A stretch of DNA of 64,000 nucleotides. Source: Glycine soja. Its lineage: Eukaryota; Streptophyta; Magnoliopsida; Fabales; Fabaceae. This document shows, one piece after another, positions 45,309-59,000 of this stretch. Below the pieces are notes generated by a model. It saw only the letters and a program-made list of their open reading frames with translations. It was not told the origin of the DNA and did not search any database. Location: the NCBI RefSeq assembly GCF_004193775.1, contig NC_041016.1, positions 10,193,395 to 10,257,394 of the forward strand, given 5' to 3'. How positions within the stretch are numbered: the first letter of the stretch is position 1; the number at the start of each line of letters is the position of its first letter. The position numbers were made by a program, and so were the translations under genes.

Positions 45309-47101
45309 ATGGCAACAATGTCCGCATCTCCAATGAACCTCAACATGATTGACTCTAACTTCGAAGTCGACAAGCTCACCTACGAAATCTTCTCCATTCT
45401 CGAGAACAATTTCCTCTTCGGCTACGGCGACACCGAAAATCGCACCAATTCGATTAATTTTCCGCCGAGAGACGCGAAACCGGCGAAACACGCCGCCGGC
45501 AAGGTCCGCATCCTCTGCATTGACGGCGCCGGCGCCACTGACGGCATCCTCGCCGCGAAGTCCCTCGCGCACCTCGAGGCCTGCCTCCGCCGCAAGTCAG
45601 GCGACGCGAACGCGCGCGTCGCCGATTTCTTCGACGCCGCCGCCGGCTCCGGGGTCGGTGGCGTCCTCGCCGCGCTGCTTTTCACTCGCGGCAAGGACGG
45701 AAGGCCGCTGTGCAGCGCCGAGGGGGCGCTGCGGTTCCTCACCGACAACCGCCGCAGGATTTCGCGGCGGGCGGGGCTCCTCCGGCGAGTGCTCCGGCCT
45801 GCGGCAAAGGCGGAGAAGCTCTTCCGCAAGACGTTCGGGGAGTGCACGCTGAAGGACACGGTGAAGCCCGTGCTGATCCCCTGCTACGACCTCGTCACGC
45901 GCGCGCCGTTCGTTTTCTCGCGCGCCGACGCGCTTGAAGTGGACGGCTACGATTTCAAGATGCGCGATGTGTGCGCCGCCACGTCAGCGGACCCATCCTC
46001 TGCCCCCACAGAGATGCGGTCCGTCGACGGCAGGACCAGGATCATGGCCGTCGACGGAGGCGTCGCCATGAACAATCCAACGGCTGCCGCCATCACGCAC
46101 GTGCTCAATAACAAACATGAGTTCCCGTTCTGTAACGGCGTTTCCGACCTCCTCGTACTCTCCCTCGGTAACGGAGAGTCAGACTTTAACGCCGTTAAGT
46201 CCTCCTCTGGCTTCGTAAGGATCGCCGGCGAAGGAGCTTCCGATATGGTAAGAAACCAAGAATTACCAAATTTAATTATTTTCATCTTTTATCTGCATTC
46301 TCATTTTATAAATTAAAATGCATAATTTGAGGTTTTTGTATTTTTTTTTTAATTATACTATGCATTACACATTACAATACATTATACATAATTTGTTTTT
46401 AAAATAAATATTAATATTTAAAAATAACATTATATGCTACTCTATTACCACAAGTAAGGTTTTAACTATCAATCAAATTTTTTGATAGAAAATTAATATA
46501 GACTTTTATTGATGATATTCTGTATCAATAATGCTATAAAAAAATATATGCTACAATACTGATTTTATTAAAATAGACTTGGTGGTAGTTAGGGTGTGAG
46601 TAAATTTGTTAACTACCTAACAAACCCATGCGATATATTTTACAATAAAAAAGAAATTGTATGAGTTTGTATACTTTAATGATTGGTATTGATATTGAGT
46701 CTAATGGGAATGAAAATAAAATAATGCAGGTGGATCAAGCCGTATCGATGGCATTTGGTGAGTGTCGGACGAGCAATTATGTGCGGATTCAGTCAAACGG
46801 GATCATGGCAAACAAGAGCACAGAGGCCAAGTCCTGCAAAACGGCGTCGGATTTGTTTGCCATGTCGGAGGAGATGTTGGCCCAGAAGAACGTTGAGTCC
46901 ATTTTGTTCAGGGGGAAGAAGGTGGCGGAGAACACCAACATGGACAAGTTAGAGTTGTTTGGGGGAGAGTTAATTAAGGAGCAAGAGAGAAGAAAAACAA
47001 GCATTTTAGCAACGGTGGTGTTGAAGAACAATAATGCCTCACCCTCACCCAGCAGAACTTCCTCTGCCACTACCTTGTCCACTTTGTCCTCCAGTAGTTA
47101 A
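45309..47101 (+). CDS. Patatin-related phospholipase A, group III (pPLAIII), two exons
   Basis: Exons 45309-46247 and 46730-47101 join in phase 0 (ATG/GTAAGA donor, AATGCAG/GTGG acceptor) to give 436 residues. The group is described as acting on membrane glycerolipids and influencing growth and wall properties. The patatin domain starts near residue 68 with VRILCIDGAGATDG (oxyanion-loop region, D72-G79). The usual GxSxG nucleophile elbow is GSGVG (G113-G117), with Gly115 in the serine position. This substitution is typical of group III patatins and leaves the catalytic mechanism uncertain. The dyad aspartate is D249 in AVDGG. The C-terminus is Ser/Thr-rich (SPSPSRTSSATTLSTLSSSS). Exon 1 is strongly GC-rich with frequent CpG, unlike its surroundings. 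The start at 45309 is the first ATG (AAAATGG context) after the TATA box. Overlapping frames on both strands are shadows of this exon. Confidence 0.93.
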
Positions 47102-50100
47102 AACCAGAAACAGACAAGGGAGATTAGAGGGAAGAAATCCAAAGTTAGATTTTTCATTGTGGGGTTGAATTTTTATGCCAGTTTTTCTTTTTTATTTTAA
47201 GTTTGTGGTGTTGGGGTAGCTGCCGCTTGGGACCAAATTAAGGCAAATTGAGAGACTGAGCTGTGCAGAGCCGAATCCTTAATTACTACTATTACTATTA
47301 CTACCTACATTATATTTATTTTTTTTATTTTTCTTTAGTTTTTTTGGGGGTATATATTACATTTTTATGTAATGATAGTGATTTGTGTATATGGTTATTG
47401 CCATGGCATGATTTTTGGTTTAATGTTAGAGCTGTGCTTGATTTGTGAGAATTGTACTGTTCGGTAAGAACATCATCATCTGATAGTTAAATAGTATTGT
47501 GACTGAATGCAGAACACTAATTCTGGAAATTGGCACATTTCATAGATGTTTTTGATCATTTGCAAATAATTATAATTACATATATTTGAGAAGAATCAGA
47601 AGTAGAATTCAAATCAAAGTTTGAAATGAAATGAAGCCGTTTCACTTCACCATTAATAATTATTATACCAATTTAAAGATTAGAGTTTCTATTATGACTC
47701 AATAATTTGGGAGGTTTTGATATTTTTAATTTTTTAACCAATTAAATTTTATATTATTTTTTTGTTTTTTCAAATTAGTTTGTGATTATTATTTTTTAAA
47801 ATTTTAAAATTAGAAAATTTGATTAAAGATAACTCTAAAAGTCTGAATCCTAAAATTATTGTAGTTACTTTTAATACTTTTTATAAAATCTATGCTTAAG
47901 AAACAATAAAAAAAAAAATTAGACCCTAGATTCCAAAAGAATTTTTTATGAAAAGTGTTGAAAGTAACTAAAAAGTTTTAGAGTTCAGACTTTTAAAACT
48001 ATTTTTAATCATATTTGTCTAATTTAAAAGAATTGTAATTTTAAAATTTTAAAAATAATAATCAAATGCTAATTTAAAAAATAAAAAATAATTAATGAGA
48101 AAATAACATATAATTCGATCAGCTAAAAAACTAACAATATCAAAATACCTAAAATTATTGGGTCACTGTAGAAAGTCATTAGAAACTTTTTTAGTTGTAG
48201 ACTTGAAAGCATGAATATCGTAGCACGATTAAATATTAATACGTGCGCATGACACTAGTATTGACGTTTTGTGTAGGGCTTGTATCCCAAAAGAAGGCTC
48301 TAGTAGTAGTATGCTGAAATCAAGTGGTCACTAAGCACCACGTTAAAATTGAGTATGCTGTTATGCAAAGAAAAAAAATGAATGCTTGAAATTTACGAAA
48401 AGATTTTTCACTAGATTTTTCGTACAGGACCACCATTTGGTACGGGGCAAGCAGTACAAAAATAACAAATACCTCAGTTCTTATTTATTGTGTCGTTAAA
48501 AAAACCAATATTCATATCTTTTTACTTAAAAAAGTACATGTCTTAATTGTAAATTTACGACTGACATTAATTTCAACATCTAATTATATTCAATAATACG
48601 AAATTAATTTTATTAAAACTATTTACATTTAACTTAAATAATTAAAGGTTTACCTTAATTAAAAAACTTAAATAATTAAATAAATAAACCCTTCTTTTGC
48701 ACAGTTTGGATGCATCATAGTACATGCATGGTGGGTTTGCAAGTGTCACATGAACTGTTTTGGTCGGTGGAGCCTATAAATGTTGAAAGGGTCATTGTGG
48801 GTGTTGTGGGGGTGCATTTGCACAAATTTTGTTGCTAGTTTGGCATAATAATGATATTTATAATGTAGAATAATCAAGCATACCTAGTAAAGGTAGCGAT
48901 GGAGATATATTTATAGTGATGGGAATAGGTGATGTGTTTGGTGGTTTAATATCATCCTCTTGCCATGCCCGGTGAGGAGATCAATTCTGAATTATGTTAA
49001 ACTGTCTTTAATATGCATGCATGTTTGTGTCAATGATGCTTGCATGATTTCAGAGATTGGACGCTAATTGACTACTGAATATGGTAAATGAACTTACGGT
49101 TGCAGTGTGCAGCACCCTTGTTTTATCATAATCCAAGGCACTCATACGATTCACTCTAATACAAGTCATATTGTGTGGAATCATATTCCTAGAGAGGCCA
49201 ATGGCTAAGAATTCTCTGATGAAGGAGGAAGATTACCATTTGTTTGATTTTGTCCTAGATTTTATTTTATCTGATAGGGCTCTAGTTTGTTTCCCTAGAG
49301 GCTTCTGGTTGTCTTTTGGTCTTGATGTAATTAATCCACAAAAACAAAACAAGTTAGTATCGAAGAATCGATCTGATTGAATGGTCAGTCTTCAAGCAAT
49401 GTTACTTAAGTGTGATACCATTTTAGAACAAAAATTTAAGATAATTTCCGATATAGTCTTGATACATATCTTTTATACTTTTTCGTCAAATATATGTTCA
49501 TATCATTTACCATCATTTTGTCTTTTTATTTCCTTTTATATAAAACTTAGTCTGAAAGTATTTATTAATTTTTGTCTTTTAGTGTTTCTTAATAACATTT
49601 TTTTGTTATCAATAGTTACTGATCTTCCTGTAAATTCTCTTAATACTTCATAAAGAAAATATTAACTAAAAAAATAAAGTATTTAATGTCTTTAGAATAT
49701 ATAACATTTAGAGAGTAAAAAATTTTAAATTTGACCATTTAAAATTTATGAATTTAAGGTATGAATTTTATCCACTTTGAAACTTTAATTCTAGGAATTT
49801 AAAATTTTTCATTACAGGATATGTTTAATGAATAATATTAATGGAAAATACTTAGTTGGAATGGTTATTTTAATTAGATGATATAGATTAATCATTGATA
49901 AAATTAACATATACTTTATACAATGTCACGTAAAAAAATAATTAAGTTTTATATGATATTGAAATTGTAAGCCCATTATTTTATTCTTTAGATGTTATTA
50001 TAGATGTTAAATAGACTTATTCTCAATCTTCTGAGGTTGAATTTGAGTTGTTTTTTCATTCCATGGCCCAAGTCACGCATACAACCCATTGTTTCTTCTG

Positions 50101-50984
50101 AATTATATGTTTCATTTTTTTTAATATATTAGAGAACGAGTATTTCGTTTGAATATATTACAGAATGAGTACTTCGAAAGTGTGATGTTTTGGTTACAAA
50201 ATAGATGTTCTGAAAAAACAAAACCTATCCATAAGGTGTTTCAGAATATTTCTTCCATGATTATTTCTTAATGTATTAAAGAATAAGCATTATGGAAGTA
50301 TCATATTTTGGTTAAGAAATATGTATTTCAGAAGACCAATACCTATTTTAAGGTGTTTTAAAAATAATCATTTTTGGATGTATTACATAATAGACATTTA
50401 AAAAATATGATATCTTGATTATGAAATAAGCGCGCGTTTGATGTTCTAGAAGAATAACAACCATAGGTGTTTTAGAACACCACTTTCATAACACATTTAT
50501 ACCGTTATCAAATACAAATTCCTACATTTATGTTTATCAAAATGTTTCATAATAAATAAATTGTTTATACTGAATCACATTGTGGTCATGTTTAATTATC
50601 ATTGTTAAAATGAATTATTGTAAATGCAAAACAATAATAATGTTTGAAAGTATTTGATTGGAATAAATTTTTTCATAGCCGAAAATCATGATTTCTAAAA
50701 ATTAAGAATAAAATTTATATGATTGGATATTAAGAATTTTTAGATAAATTTTTTAAAAATCAAAGAATTATGTCTATTTTTACTTAATATTTTAATTTTT
50801 TATCACATTATATAATTTAATAAAGAATAACATAACGTTTAAATTGTAGTAAAAGAAAAATTAAATTTAGAAAATTAAGATTTTCACCTCTTCGATGAAA
50901 AAGTTTTTGTGAGAAATTGATTAAAAAATATTTTCAGAAAACATTCTTTAGTTTTTTAAAATGCATGCTAAACATGAAAAACTA
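47102..50984. other. 3' region of patatin gene and long AT-rich spacer
   Basis: The first few hundred bases are probably the 3' untranslated region, including a TTACTATTACTA run near 47281-47310. Beyond that no gene, RNA or complete element was recognised; the frames at 49171-49380 and 49381-49653 are AT-rich without family signature. Confidence 0.4.
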
Positions 50985-51149
50985 ATACTCTGTTTGGGGT
51001 GATTTTTAGGTGAATTTTAAAAATAACAAACCAATTTTTAGTTTTAGTTTCAAAAAATTCAAAACCAAGTTTTAAATATATGATTAATTTCAAAATAAAT
51101 TCATTTTTGAAAGTTTTATATTCTATTAAAATTATTTTAAGAGTGATTT

Positions 51150-51440
51150 TGTTTGGGTGATGATAACGGTGATAGATGTGGTGTCAGCAACGACGACAGT
51201 AAAAACACTAATGATGATTACATTAACAATGACGATAAAGATAATGATAGTGATGGTATCGATAGTGTTGGTGGTGGTGATGATAGAGATAATATTGGTG
51301 GTAGTTATAGTAATAATATCAGTGACATCGACCATGGTGATGATAGTGATAATAGTGACAATAACAAGATCGGTATTAACAATCAATAATGATGGTATCA
51401 GTGACATGGTGACAATGATAAGGACACTACAACGATGATT
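51150..51440. repeat. GAT/GTGATGATA-rich degenerate microsatellite
   Basis: Imperfect runs of GATGAT, GTGATGATAG and AATAATGAC-like units in about 290 bp. Long open frames appear on both strands only because the trinucleotide periodicity lacks stops; their products (Asp/Asn-rich or Ile/Thr-rich) are not real proteins. It lies between sequences near 50988 (CTGTTTGGGG) and 51670 (CCAAATAGG) that could be weak inverted ends of a MITE. Confidence 0.85.
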
Positions 51441-51952
51441 GTAGTGATATGGTAAGAACAATAAAATGTGCAATTATCAAATGTAAAAAATTGTATTTTT
51501 TTAAAACTAAACCAAATTTACAAACCTTTTTTCTTAGTTTTGAAAATGAGTGTGAATATGTTTAAAAAATGATTTAAAAATTATTTTAATTCTATTTTTG
51601 TCAAATACATTTTATTTTAAAAATTACATTTAAAAACTAAAAATAAAAAACTCACTACCATTCCAAATAGGTCCTAAGTTTGAAACTAACATAAAAGTAT
51701 AAACTTTGACTCATTCTTTATATTTAAAAGGATAAACTATGACTATTTTTTATACTTAAAAAAAAAAAAGAAATTACAATGACAATATAAGTTTTTAATT
51801 AACCTTAAAAATACAAAAACTAAAATTTAATTTTCACCGACCTAAGTCTCATCTTTACCCTTGTTATTATTATTCCCTTGTAAACGCAACCAAAGATGCT
51901 TCCCGAAGAAGGAGTAGCGTAGAGGAAGAGTGCGAAAGAAAGATCGTTCTCG
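51441..51952. other. AT-rich spacer and upstream region of ACD11 gene
   Basis: AT-rich spacer followed by a GA-rich leader (GGAAGAGTGCGAAAGAAAGA) directly before the start codon. No convincing TATA box was identified. Confidence 0.4.
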
Positions 51953-54618
51953 ATGACAGAGGGGAACGGTGACAAAACTCTGCGAAAGATCGCAGACGCA
52001 TTCAATGACCTTGCAAACGTTTTCACCGATTCTCAGAGCGCAGAAACAGAGGTCAAGGTTGCTCCCTTCTCTCATGCCTGCTCTCTCGTCTCCCCTCTCT
52101 TCGGTTGCTTGGGCGTCGCCTTCAAGTTCGCCGAAATGGATTACGTCGCCAAGGTATTCTAATCCTTTGAGCTTTTATAATTCAGTGGTAGAAATACTAC
52201 TGAGAATCCTTGATTTATACTTGTTTTCAGTTTGTGCCGTTTGTTTATGAATATGATGATTTTGAAAATGGATCGTGGTTGATGTGGTGATGATGGTAGG
52301 TTCATGATCTGGCAGAGGCGTCCAAGTCTATTCAGAATCTGCAGTCTCTGATTGAGCTGGATGTGCAAGCTAACACTGTTAGGAAAGGAGGTAGCCATAC
52401 GCGGAATCTGCTCAGAGTGAAGCGCGGACTTGACATGGTCAGAGTGCTCTTTGAGCAGATTCTAGTTACAGAGTATGTGCATCACTTACTGATTTACATT
52501 TTGCTTTGTGCTAAGTATATTCTTTTTATCTAAAATGTTGGTACATTATGATATGAATAATTTAACTAAGATACCAAAGAGCAAGGTTTTGAATTGTGAT
52601 TGTTGATATTATCGAAAATTGTGCATGTGGTTGCAATTGTGGTTGTTGAGACCTCTAAGTGTGTGTTTGGATTACAGTTGAAAAAGTGGAGTTTGAGTTT
52701 CATTGAACTCAACTTTGTAAACTTAAGTTTAGTTAAAAAGTATGTTTAATGTAACTTGATTTATGTTTTGAATTTTCTACGTTCAACGAAAAAGCAAGAG
52801 AGGAGTAACTTTGGACTCAACCTTAGATTGGAAGAAAATCATGTTCAACCGAACTGGGAAAATGATTTGCCAAACATGCAGGCACAACTTTCTATGAGGA
52901 TAAACCTTGCCAAAGACTGGAAAATGGAGATAGAGTGCAATCGAAGTATGAAACCGAAGGGATGGCTTCTGCCTTTCATCCATGGGAAAAGGGAGAGTGA
53001 CAATTGAGGTCTTCCCCATTTGATTTATACGAAAGAAGCCATAAGGAATAAGAATTCCACCTTTACTACTTATTTTTAGTTACTTGTTTAGTTTGTGTTT
53101 GCGAATAATGGGATAGGGGAGGAAAGTAAGGGGCCTGCCTAGTGGTGAGTCGAACCTTCAACTTCATCACAACTTGATCTTAAAGGCTGGTGTTGGTGCC
53201 AATTTAGCTACTAGCTTGTTGGCATACTGCTTTATTGTTATTATAGCCTATGTGTTTTTCCCTTAAAACAAATCTAGTCGAACAATATGTTCATTTGTGG
53301 TTGTTCTTCATACCTTATCATTGTCAATGTTCATTCCATAAAAAAAAAATAAAAATAGGAACAATCTGTTATGGTTGGTGACTGCTCCAATTATCTTCCC
53401 TTCTTTGTTACCTTTATAACTAGCAACTAGTGACCAGTAAATGTAAGCCTACTCCAGTACTCATCAACCAATTGGCTTAGGTTCAATCTTCTGATCAGTT
53501 TCATGAAACAGAAAAATTAGTAGAAAATTGAAAACTGGAGAATATTCTCCTGTTTATTATTGTTTATGTCTCCAGCCTTATTGTGCTGAGGTGGGTTGCA
53601 TTATTGATAAATATTAAAATTAACAAAGGTTTGTTTCTTATATTAAGCGATCTGCACAGCAAATACACCTATGTGTAAGAAATATATGGTGTTAGATCTG
53701 ATAGTAAATGAGCTTAGTTACTGTATGTCTTTTTGGCAGGGGTAATTCCCTTAGGGATCCAGCTTCCAAAGCTTACGAACAGGTGTTTGCACCTCACCAT
53801 GGCTGGGCGATCAGGAAGGCTGTTTCTGCGGGAATGTATGCCCTTCCTACAAAGGAACAGCTTCTGAAGAAACTCAATGAGGATGGTAAGTCTAGGATTA
53901 AGTTTGCTTGCACTTTTATTGAACTTTAAATCCTGAAAAAAGATTACTTGAAAGTATAGTTGGTTCTAGAGCTTGAGCAGGGTGGCAGACAGGGAGAGAG
54001 ATGATTTATGTGAAACCTATTTATGATGAATGTGGAATGGTTAATACTTATCATTTTTCCTTACTTTTCTAAGTTAGCAGTTGCATCTCTGGTTTAACCT
54101 TGAAGTTTGGGGCATAGTAATGTTAATCTGCCACCCATATTTGATGATATAGCTTTTCCTCTTTAAGATCCCACATTTGAATCTATGTCTTTAACAGCTC
54201 GTAGAAGCATAAAACACTATGATATAAAATTCCTTGTCTGTGTCCTTTGCACACTGTTATAATAGAGAGAGAATATCAAATCTATTATGTTTAATCATAT
54301 TGTTTCTTACTATTATCCCCCCCCCCCCCTTTTCTCAATGGTAAATCAAGACAGTGTAGAAGAATAGGAAAAGGGAAAGTTATTGACAGATTATTTTATT
54401 CAAATTTTGACAGATTATTTTATTCAAATTTGTCTCGAAAATTGAAGTTAATGTGATCATGATGTTCATTTTTCTTATCTTTTTTATTTGTTGTTGGCAT
54501 CTTTGCTTCAGAGGCATCGGCAAAAGACCACATGCAAAGTTATGTCACTGCTTCCGCACCTCTAATCCAATACATTGACAAACTCTTTGTTTCTAGAGAC
54601 TTGGGAATAGATTGGTGA
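51953..54618 (+). CDS. ACD11-type sphingolipid (glycolipid) transfer protein, four exons
   Basis: Exons 51953-52153, 52300-52472, 53740-53885 and 54512-54618 join with GT-AG borders and consistent phases to 208 residues, nearly the size of Arabidopsis ACD11. ACD11 is known to transfer ceramide-1-phosphate between membranes, and its loss triggers cell death. It is a small all-helical GLTP-fold protein with no signal peptide. Headgroup-binding positions are recognisable: D63 and K67 in MDYVAK (D60 and K64 in Arabidopsis numbering), R102 and R106 in RNLLRVKRG, and His in FAPHHGWAIRK. The Trp of HHGW and the C-terminal SRDLGIDW are present. The second intron is the longest (1,267 bp) and contains inserted AT-rich sequence, with a frame at 52756-53007 that I do not call a gene. 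Confidence 0.94.
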
Positions 54619-56058
54619 AACCTTGGGTTGTATTTCAGATTGTACAATGTAATTTGCTATTATTAAATTTATATGACATAATTGATGCATTTATAATTAA
54701 GAAGTATTCATTTGTTATAGAATTTGCTTATATTGCAATAGATGTTAGTGCTAATTTACAGGCTATTGAGATGCTATGTGCAATGTGTTACTGAATGGTA
54801 ATGATGGGTTAAGAGTAAGACTTTCTTGCAGTCTTTGGAGGATTACATATTTGCCAATTTTATCTTTCCACTTCAAACTTTTGGCGTAGTCTTTGAATCC
54901 TTTGATGTTTTATTTACTTGAGTCTAATGTGCAACAATACAACAACAATAAAGTCTTATCTACCCACTAGATAAGATCGACTACATGGATTAAACTATCT
55001 CAATCTACAGGTTGAAAACCATGGCTTCAGAAATATTAGATTTAAATACCAAGTGATTTTATTGTGCCCGATACCGTATTATACTGCATATTGTCCATGA
55101 AACAACATCAATGCATTGTGATAAACATGTGACGAAAGAGATAACGAACCTAAAATGCAATTTTGGGCGTGCATATCAATTTGGTGCATCCTTTGTGGGA
55201 AGTTTTGACGGTTCAATTGATAATATGGCATTTTCTTCAATTAAAGTAAATAAAAATATTAAGAGGAGTACATATTTTTTTAATACACTCCATTATTAGT
55301 TACGATTTATTGAAACTATAAAATCAATAAAGACTTGTTAAACGAGAAGTGAAATAAAAAAAAATTGTGATTTTTAATAAATTTTAATCTATCTTAAAGA
55401 ATGTGTTTAAAGAATATAATAGAGTGTGTTGCTTTCAAATAATAAAGGTTTTTGTTAAAAAAAAAAGTAGATTTGTTTAAGGTTACGCGATAGTTAAAAT
55501 CAAACTTGTTAATTTGATGCCACATGTATGCGTTTTTTAAAAAATGTGTCTAACTTCCGCTGACATCTAATAAAATATTTAAAAATTAGGTAAAATCTTA
55601 TATATGGTGGTTGCAAAATAAATTATTTATTATTGACTAAAATTTATTAAAAAAAATTGTGCAAAAATATATATTACAAACACTTATTACATTGTACCTA
55701 AGCTACAACACAATTTGTATATAACTGAGTTCTTGTTAATAAGGATTGCATTCTCTGAGCGTAAACATGTTTACGTAAAAAATAAATAAATTAGTCTCAT
55801 GACTAAATGCCGTTTCTTCAACAGTGTAAAATCTAAAATGAGTGATTTGATCGAATACACTGGCTCACTGCGTGTGAAAATTAAAGTCTTATATTTAAAC
55901 CTAAAAACCAATAGAAAAAGAAAAGCCCAAGTGCCTCCTACAAAACCACGAACAAGCGAGTCCTTCTGTTTGGTCTCTGCAATTTGCGTTTATTCTTCCC
56001 CTCCGAATGCACCATATTCATATTTCCCCTTCAAATCCCTAATCCGCTTCCAATCCCA
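54619..56058. other. Spacer between ACD11 and CPSF30 genes
   Basis: It contains the ACD11 3' region. At 54940-54995 ACAACAATAAAGTCTTATC followed by GATCGACTACATGGATT resembles a dispersed plant sequence often associated with SINE 3' ends; this is a tentative resemblance from memory. The rest is AT-rich. The GC-rich CPSF30 leader begins near 55930. Confidence 0.4.
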
Positions 56059-59000
56059 ATGGAGGATTCCGAGGGAGTCCTCAGCTTCGATTTCGAGGGC
56101 GGCCTCGACGCCGCTCCCTCCTCCGCCGCCGCCGCCGTTCCCTCCGGCCCCCTCGTCCAGCACGACTCCTCCGCGGCAGCTTCCGCCGTGTCCAACGGAG
56201 GCCACGCCGCCCCCGCCCCGTCCACGGCGGACCCCGCCGGCGGCAACGTCCCGGGGCGGCGGAGCTTCCGGCAGACGGTTTGCCGGCACTGGCTGCGCAG
56301 CCTGTGCATGAAGGGCGACGCGTGCGGGTTCCTGCACCAGTACGACAAGGCGAGGATGCCGGTGTGCCGCTTCTTCAGGCTCTACGGAGAGTGCCGAGAA
56401 CAGGATTGCGTCTATAAACACACCAATGAAGACATCAAGGAGTGTAACATGTAAGTGTGTGTATATATATGTATATGTTTGTCCCTGTTTAGATTTTGAT
56501 GATTGATTTTCAGTCTTTTCGTTTTTTTTTGGTTGAGTTCGTACTTACATGTTGCTTGATATATGTACACTGCTACACTTGTAACTTTTGATTAGATGAA
56601 TCGAGTGATGTTTTGTTATAGGTTTGATGGAGTATTGAAAAGTAGTGATTGTGCAAAGAGATTAAACTTTGAACAGACATTTTTAATTCTAGTTTCTACT
56701 TTCATTATGCATTGCATTCTAGCTGCTGGACTGTTTGTTTGGGATGATGACTTAAGCTTGTTTTCTGAGCGGTGTGTTGACTGGCCCATAATAGTTGGAG
56801 AAGCATTGTGACTTGACTGACTTCATTCAGGGGTTGTGAGGGAAGGAAGGGTGAGATTCTGTGGAGTTGTGTTGGGTGTTTGTGATATTTGGACTTTGGG
56901 AAATGAATTTTTTCAAAGAAGTTTCTACCTTATTTGTTATTGATGTAGCATTACTAATTACTTCTTGGCATCGTTGTTATGTTCGAGTAATGAAGTTTTA
57001 CATGGAAGGATTTATTGGTTTGTTGTGCTTGGATTATGTGGGCAGTCCTCTATTCTGCCTTTCGGTGTTGTCTGGGAGGATTTGCTATTCTTTGGTTGTT
57101 TCATTTGTGTTATTAACCCCCCTCTTTTATCAAAGAAATTTTTTTCATTCTGATTATTTTGTAGTGTCTGACTTTAACTTCTTTACTCAAGTTAAGATTG
57201 TCAAATTGTATGCTTATAATTTTAAAACTTTTGCATCTGCAGGTACAAGTTGGGATTTTGTCCTAATGGACCTGATTGTCGATATAGGCATGCAAAATCT
57301 CCTGGACCTCCACCTCCTGTTGAAGAGGTTCTTCAAAAGATCCAACATTTATTTTCCTACAATTATAACTCATCCAACAAATTTTTCCAACAAAGAGGTG
57401 CTAGTTATAATCAACAAGCTGAAAAACCCCAGCTTCCTCAAGGAACTAATTCTACAAACCAAGGGGTGACTGGAAAACCATTACCAGCAGAGTCGGGAAA
57501 TGCCCAGCCACAGCAACAAGTTCAGCAGTCCCAGCAGCAGGTTAACCAGAGCCAAATGCAAAATGTTGCTAATGGCCAGCCTAATCAAGCAAATAGAACT
57601 GCAACCCCTTTACCTCAAGGAATATCTAGGTGTGTTCAGGGTCCTGTGTTTTTCAATTGAGCTATGTAAAATCTGTTGAGTATGCTTACAGTTACATAAA
57701 TACTATAAGCGAGGTACATATTTATGTATCTTTTGTTTGGGACATTATACCATTATTTGCCTCATGTTGCTAGTTTCTTTCAGTATTACTGCTACTTGAC
57801 AGTCAACACATGCATTTCATGCTGTAAAATGTTGGCTGGTTACACACATATGCTTTAGTTTATTTCTTTCATTTTCTATTTTCTTTTACCACTGACTGAC
57901 TTTGAACAATTTAAACTTAATTGGATGAATTTTACAAACTACTCATTCTATTTTCTAGTTCATCTTAGAAATATGATAACCAAACAGGCTAAGCATCAAG
58001 TTCTTCACTGCTGAATGTTAAAACTTTGCAGGCTACTAATTTTAATTACCTTTAAAAAAATTGATGGGCCGTTGACCCATCTATATATAACAAGAGAAAA
58101 CATAAAGATGGGCCTAATAGTAGTGAAGGCTTGTGGTGTAAGAAAGTGAGGGTTGCATTTGAGACTTTTGGGGTTGTGAAGGTGGCCTTGGCTTGGAAGA
58201 GTGTGCCCTAGTATTCCTATTTTTCTCTTTGGTTCTATGTTGAAAAGAAGAGAAAGCAAGAGACATGACTGAAACTAAATCCGTGCATGTGGTGAGAGGG
58301 CTGAAGGGGACAAATAAGTTGGGATTAAAGGTGAGTTAGAAGTGTTTCCAACGGAGGTGGATTCTCTTGCGGGTTAGGTGACCCAATAAATATATCTGGT
58401 GGGGTATAGGCAATGTTGTCAAACTCGAGATTAGAAGGGAGGGGGGGTGTAAAAAGGTCACTACTCTGGGATTGTAACTCATCGTAAGATCCTCTCTAAA
58501 ATGAAAAATTATATTTATGCACATATATACACATAAAAAGTAACAAATAAAATAACTCAACTCATAATATAAATCATAAAGATTAAGAACACAACATAGG
58601 AAATAGGCTAAAATAGAAGAAGAGCCAATAGGACAACACACACCAAACACCTGCCACACACCAGCCAACACCCAACGCGCACTAAAGTCCAAATAGCTCC
58701 AAGCACCTCAATGCGCAACAAATTAAAGGCCAAGTCTGTTGGTGTGAGCATGGATGACAACTAATGATGGCATCGACGACGACTGATGGCGATGGTAGTG
58801 TCGAGGGCAAACAATAGAGAGGAAGGGAGAGGCTGAAGAGGAAAGCACAAGTGTCTGTTTTGTGATTTCTTTGAACCCGATATGTATTTTTTTCTTTTTT
58901 GAACTAGGTCTACACACTGTTATTAAATAGAGGCCATGACGCCACCAGGAAGGAATGGCGTGGTGGATTTTTTTGCCAACCGCCATAGGCTATTTGTGAA

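Noticed and set aside
45349..46285. Several overlapping frames on both strands of the patatin exon
   Set aside because: GC-rich exon shadows; the patatin frame has the conserved motifs and the splice structure.
51153..51473. Long open frames on both strands (Asp/Asn-rich, Ile/Thr-rich)
   Set aside because: They arise from the GAT-type trinucleotide repeat and have no start context or family signature.
52756..53007. 83-codon frame inside ACD11 intron 2
   Set aside because: Inside a well-supported intron, with no family signature; probably inserted repeat sequence.
56861..57469. 202-codon frame overlapping intron 1 and exon 2 of CPSF30
   Set aside because: It is in a different frame from the zinc fingers and spans an intron; the CPSF30 frame carries the CCCH motifs.
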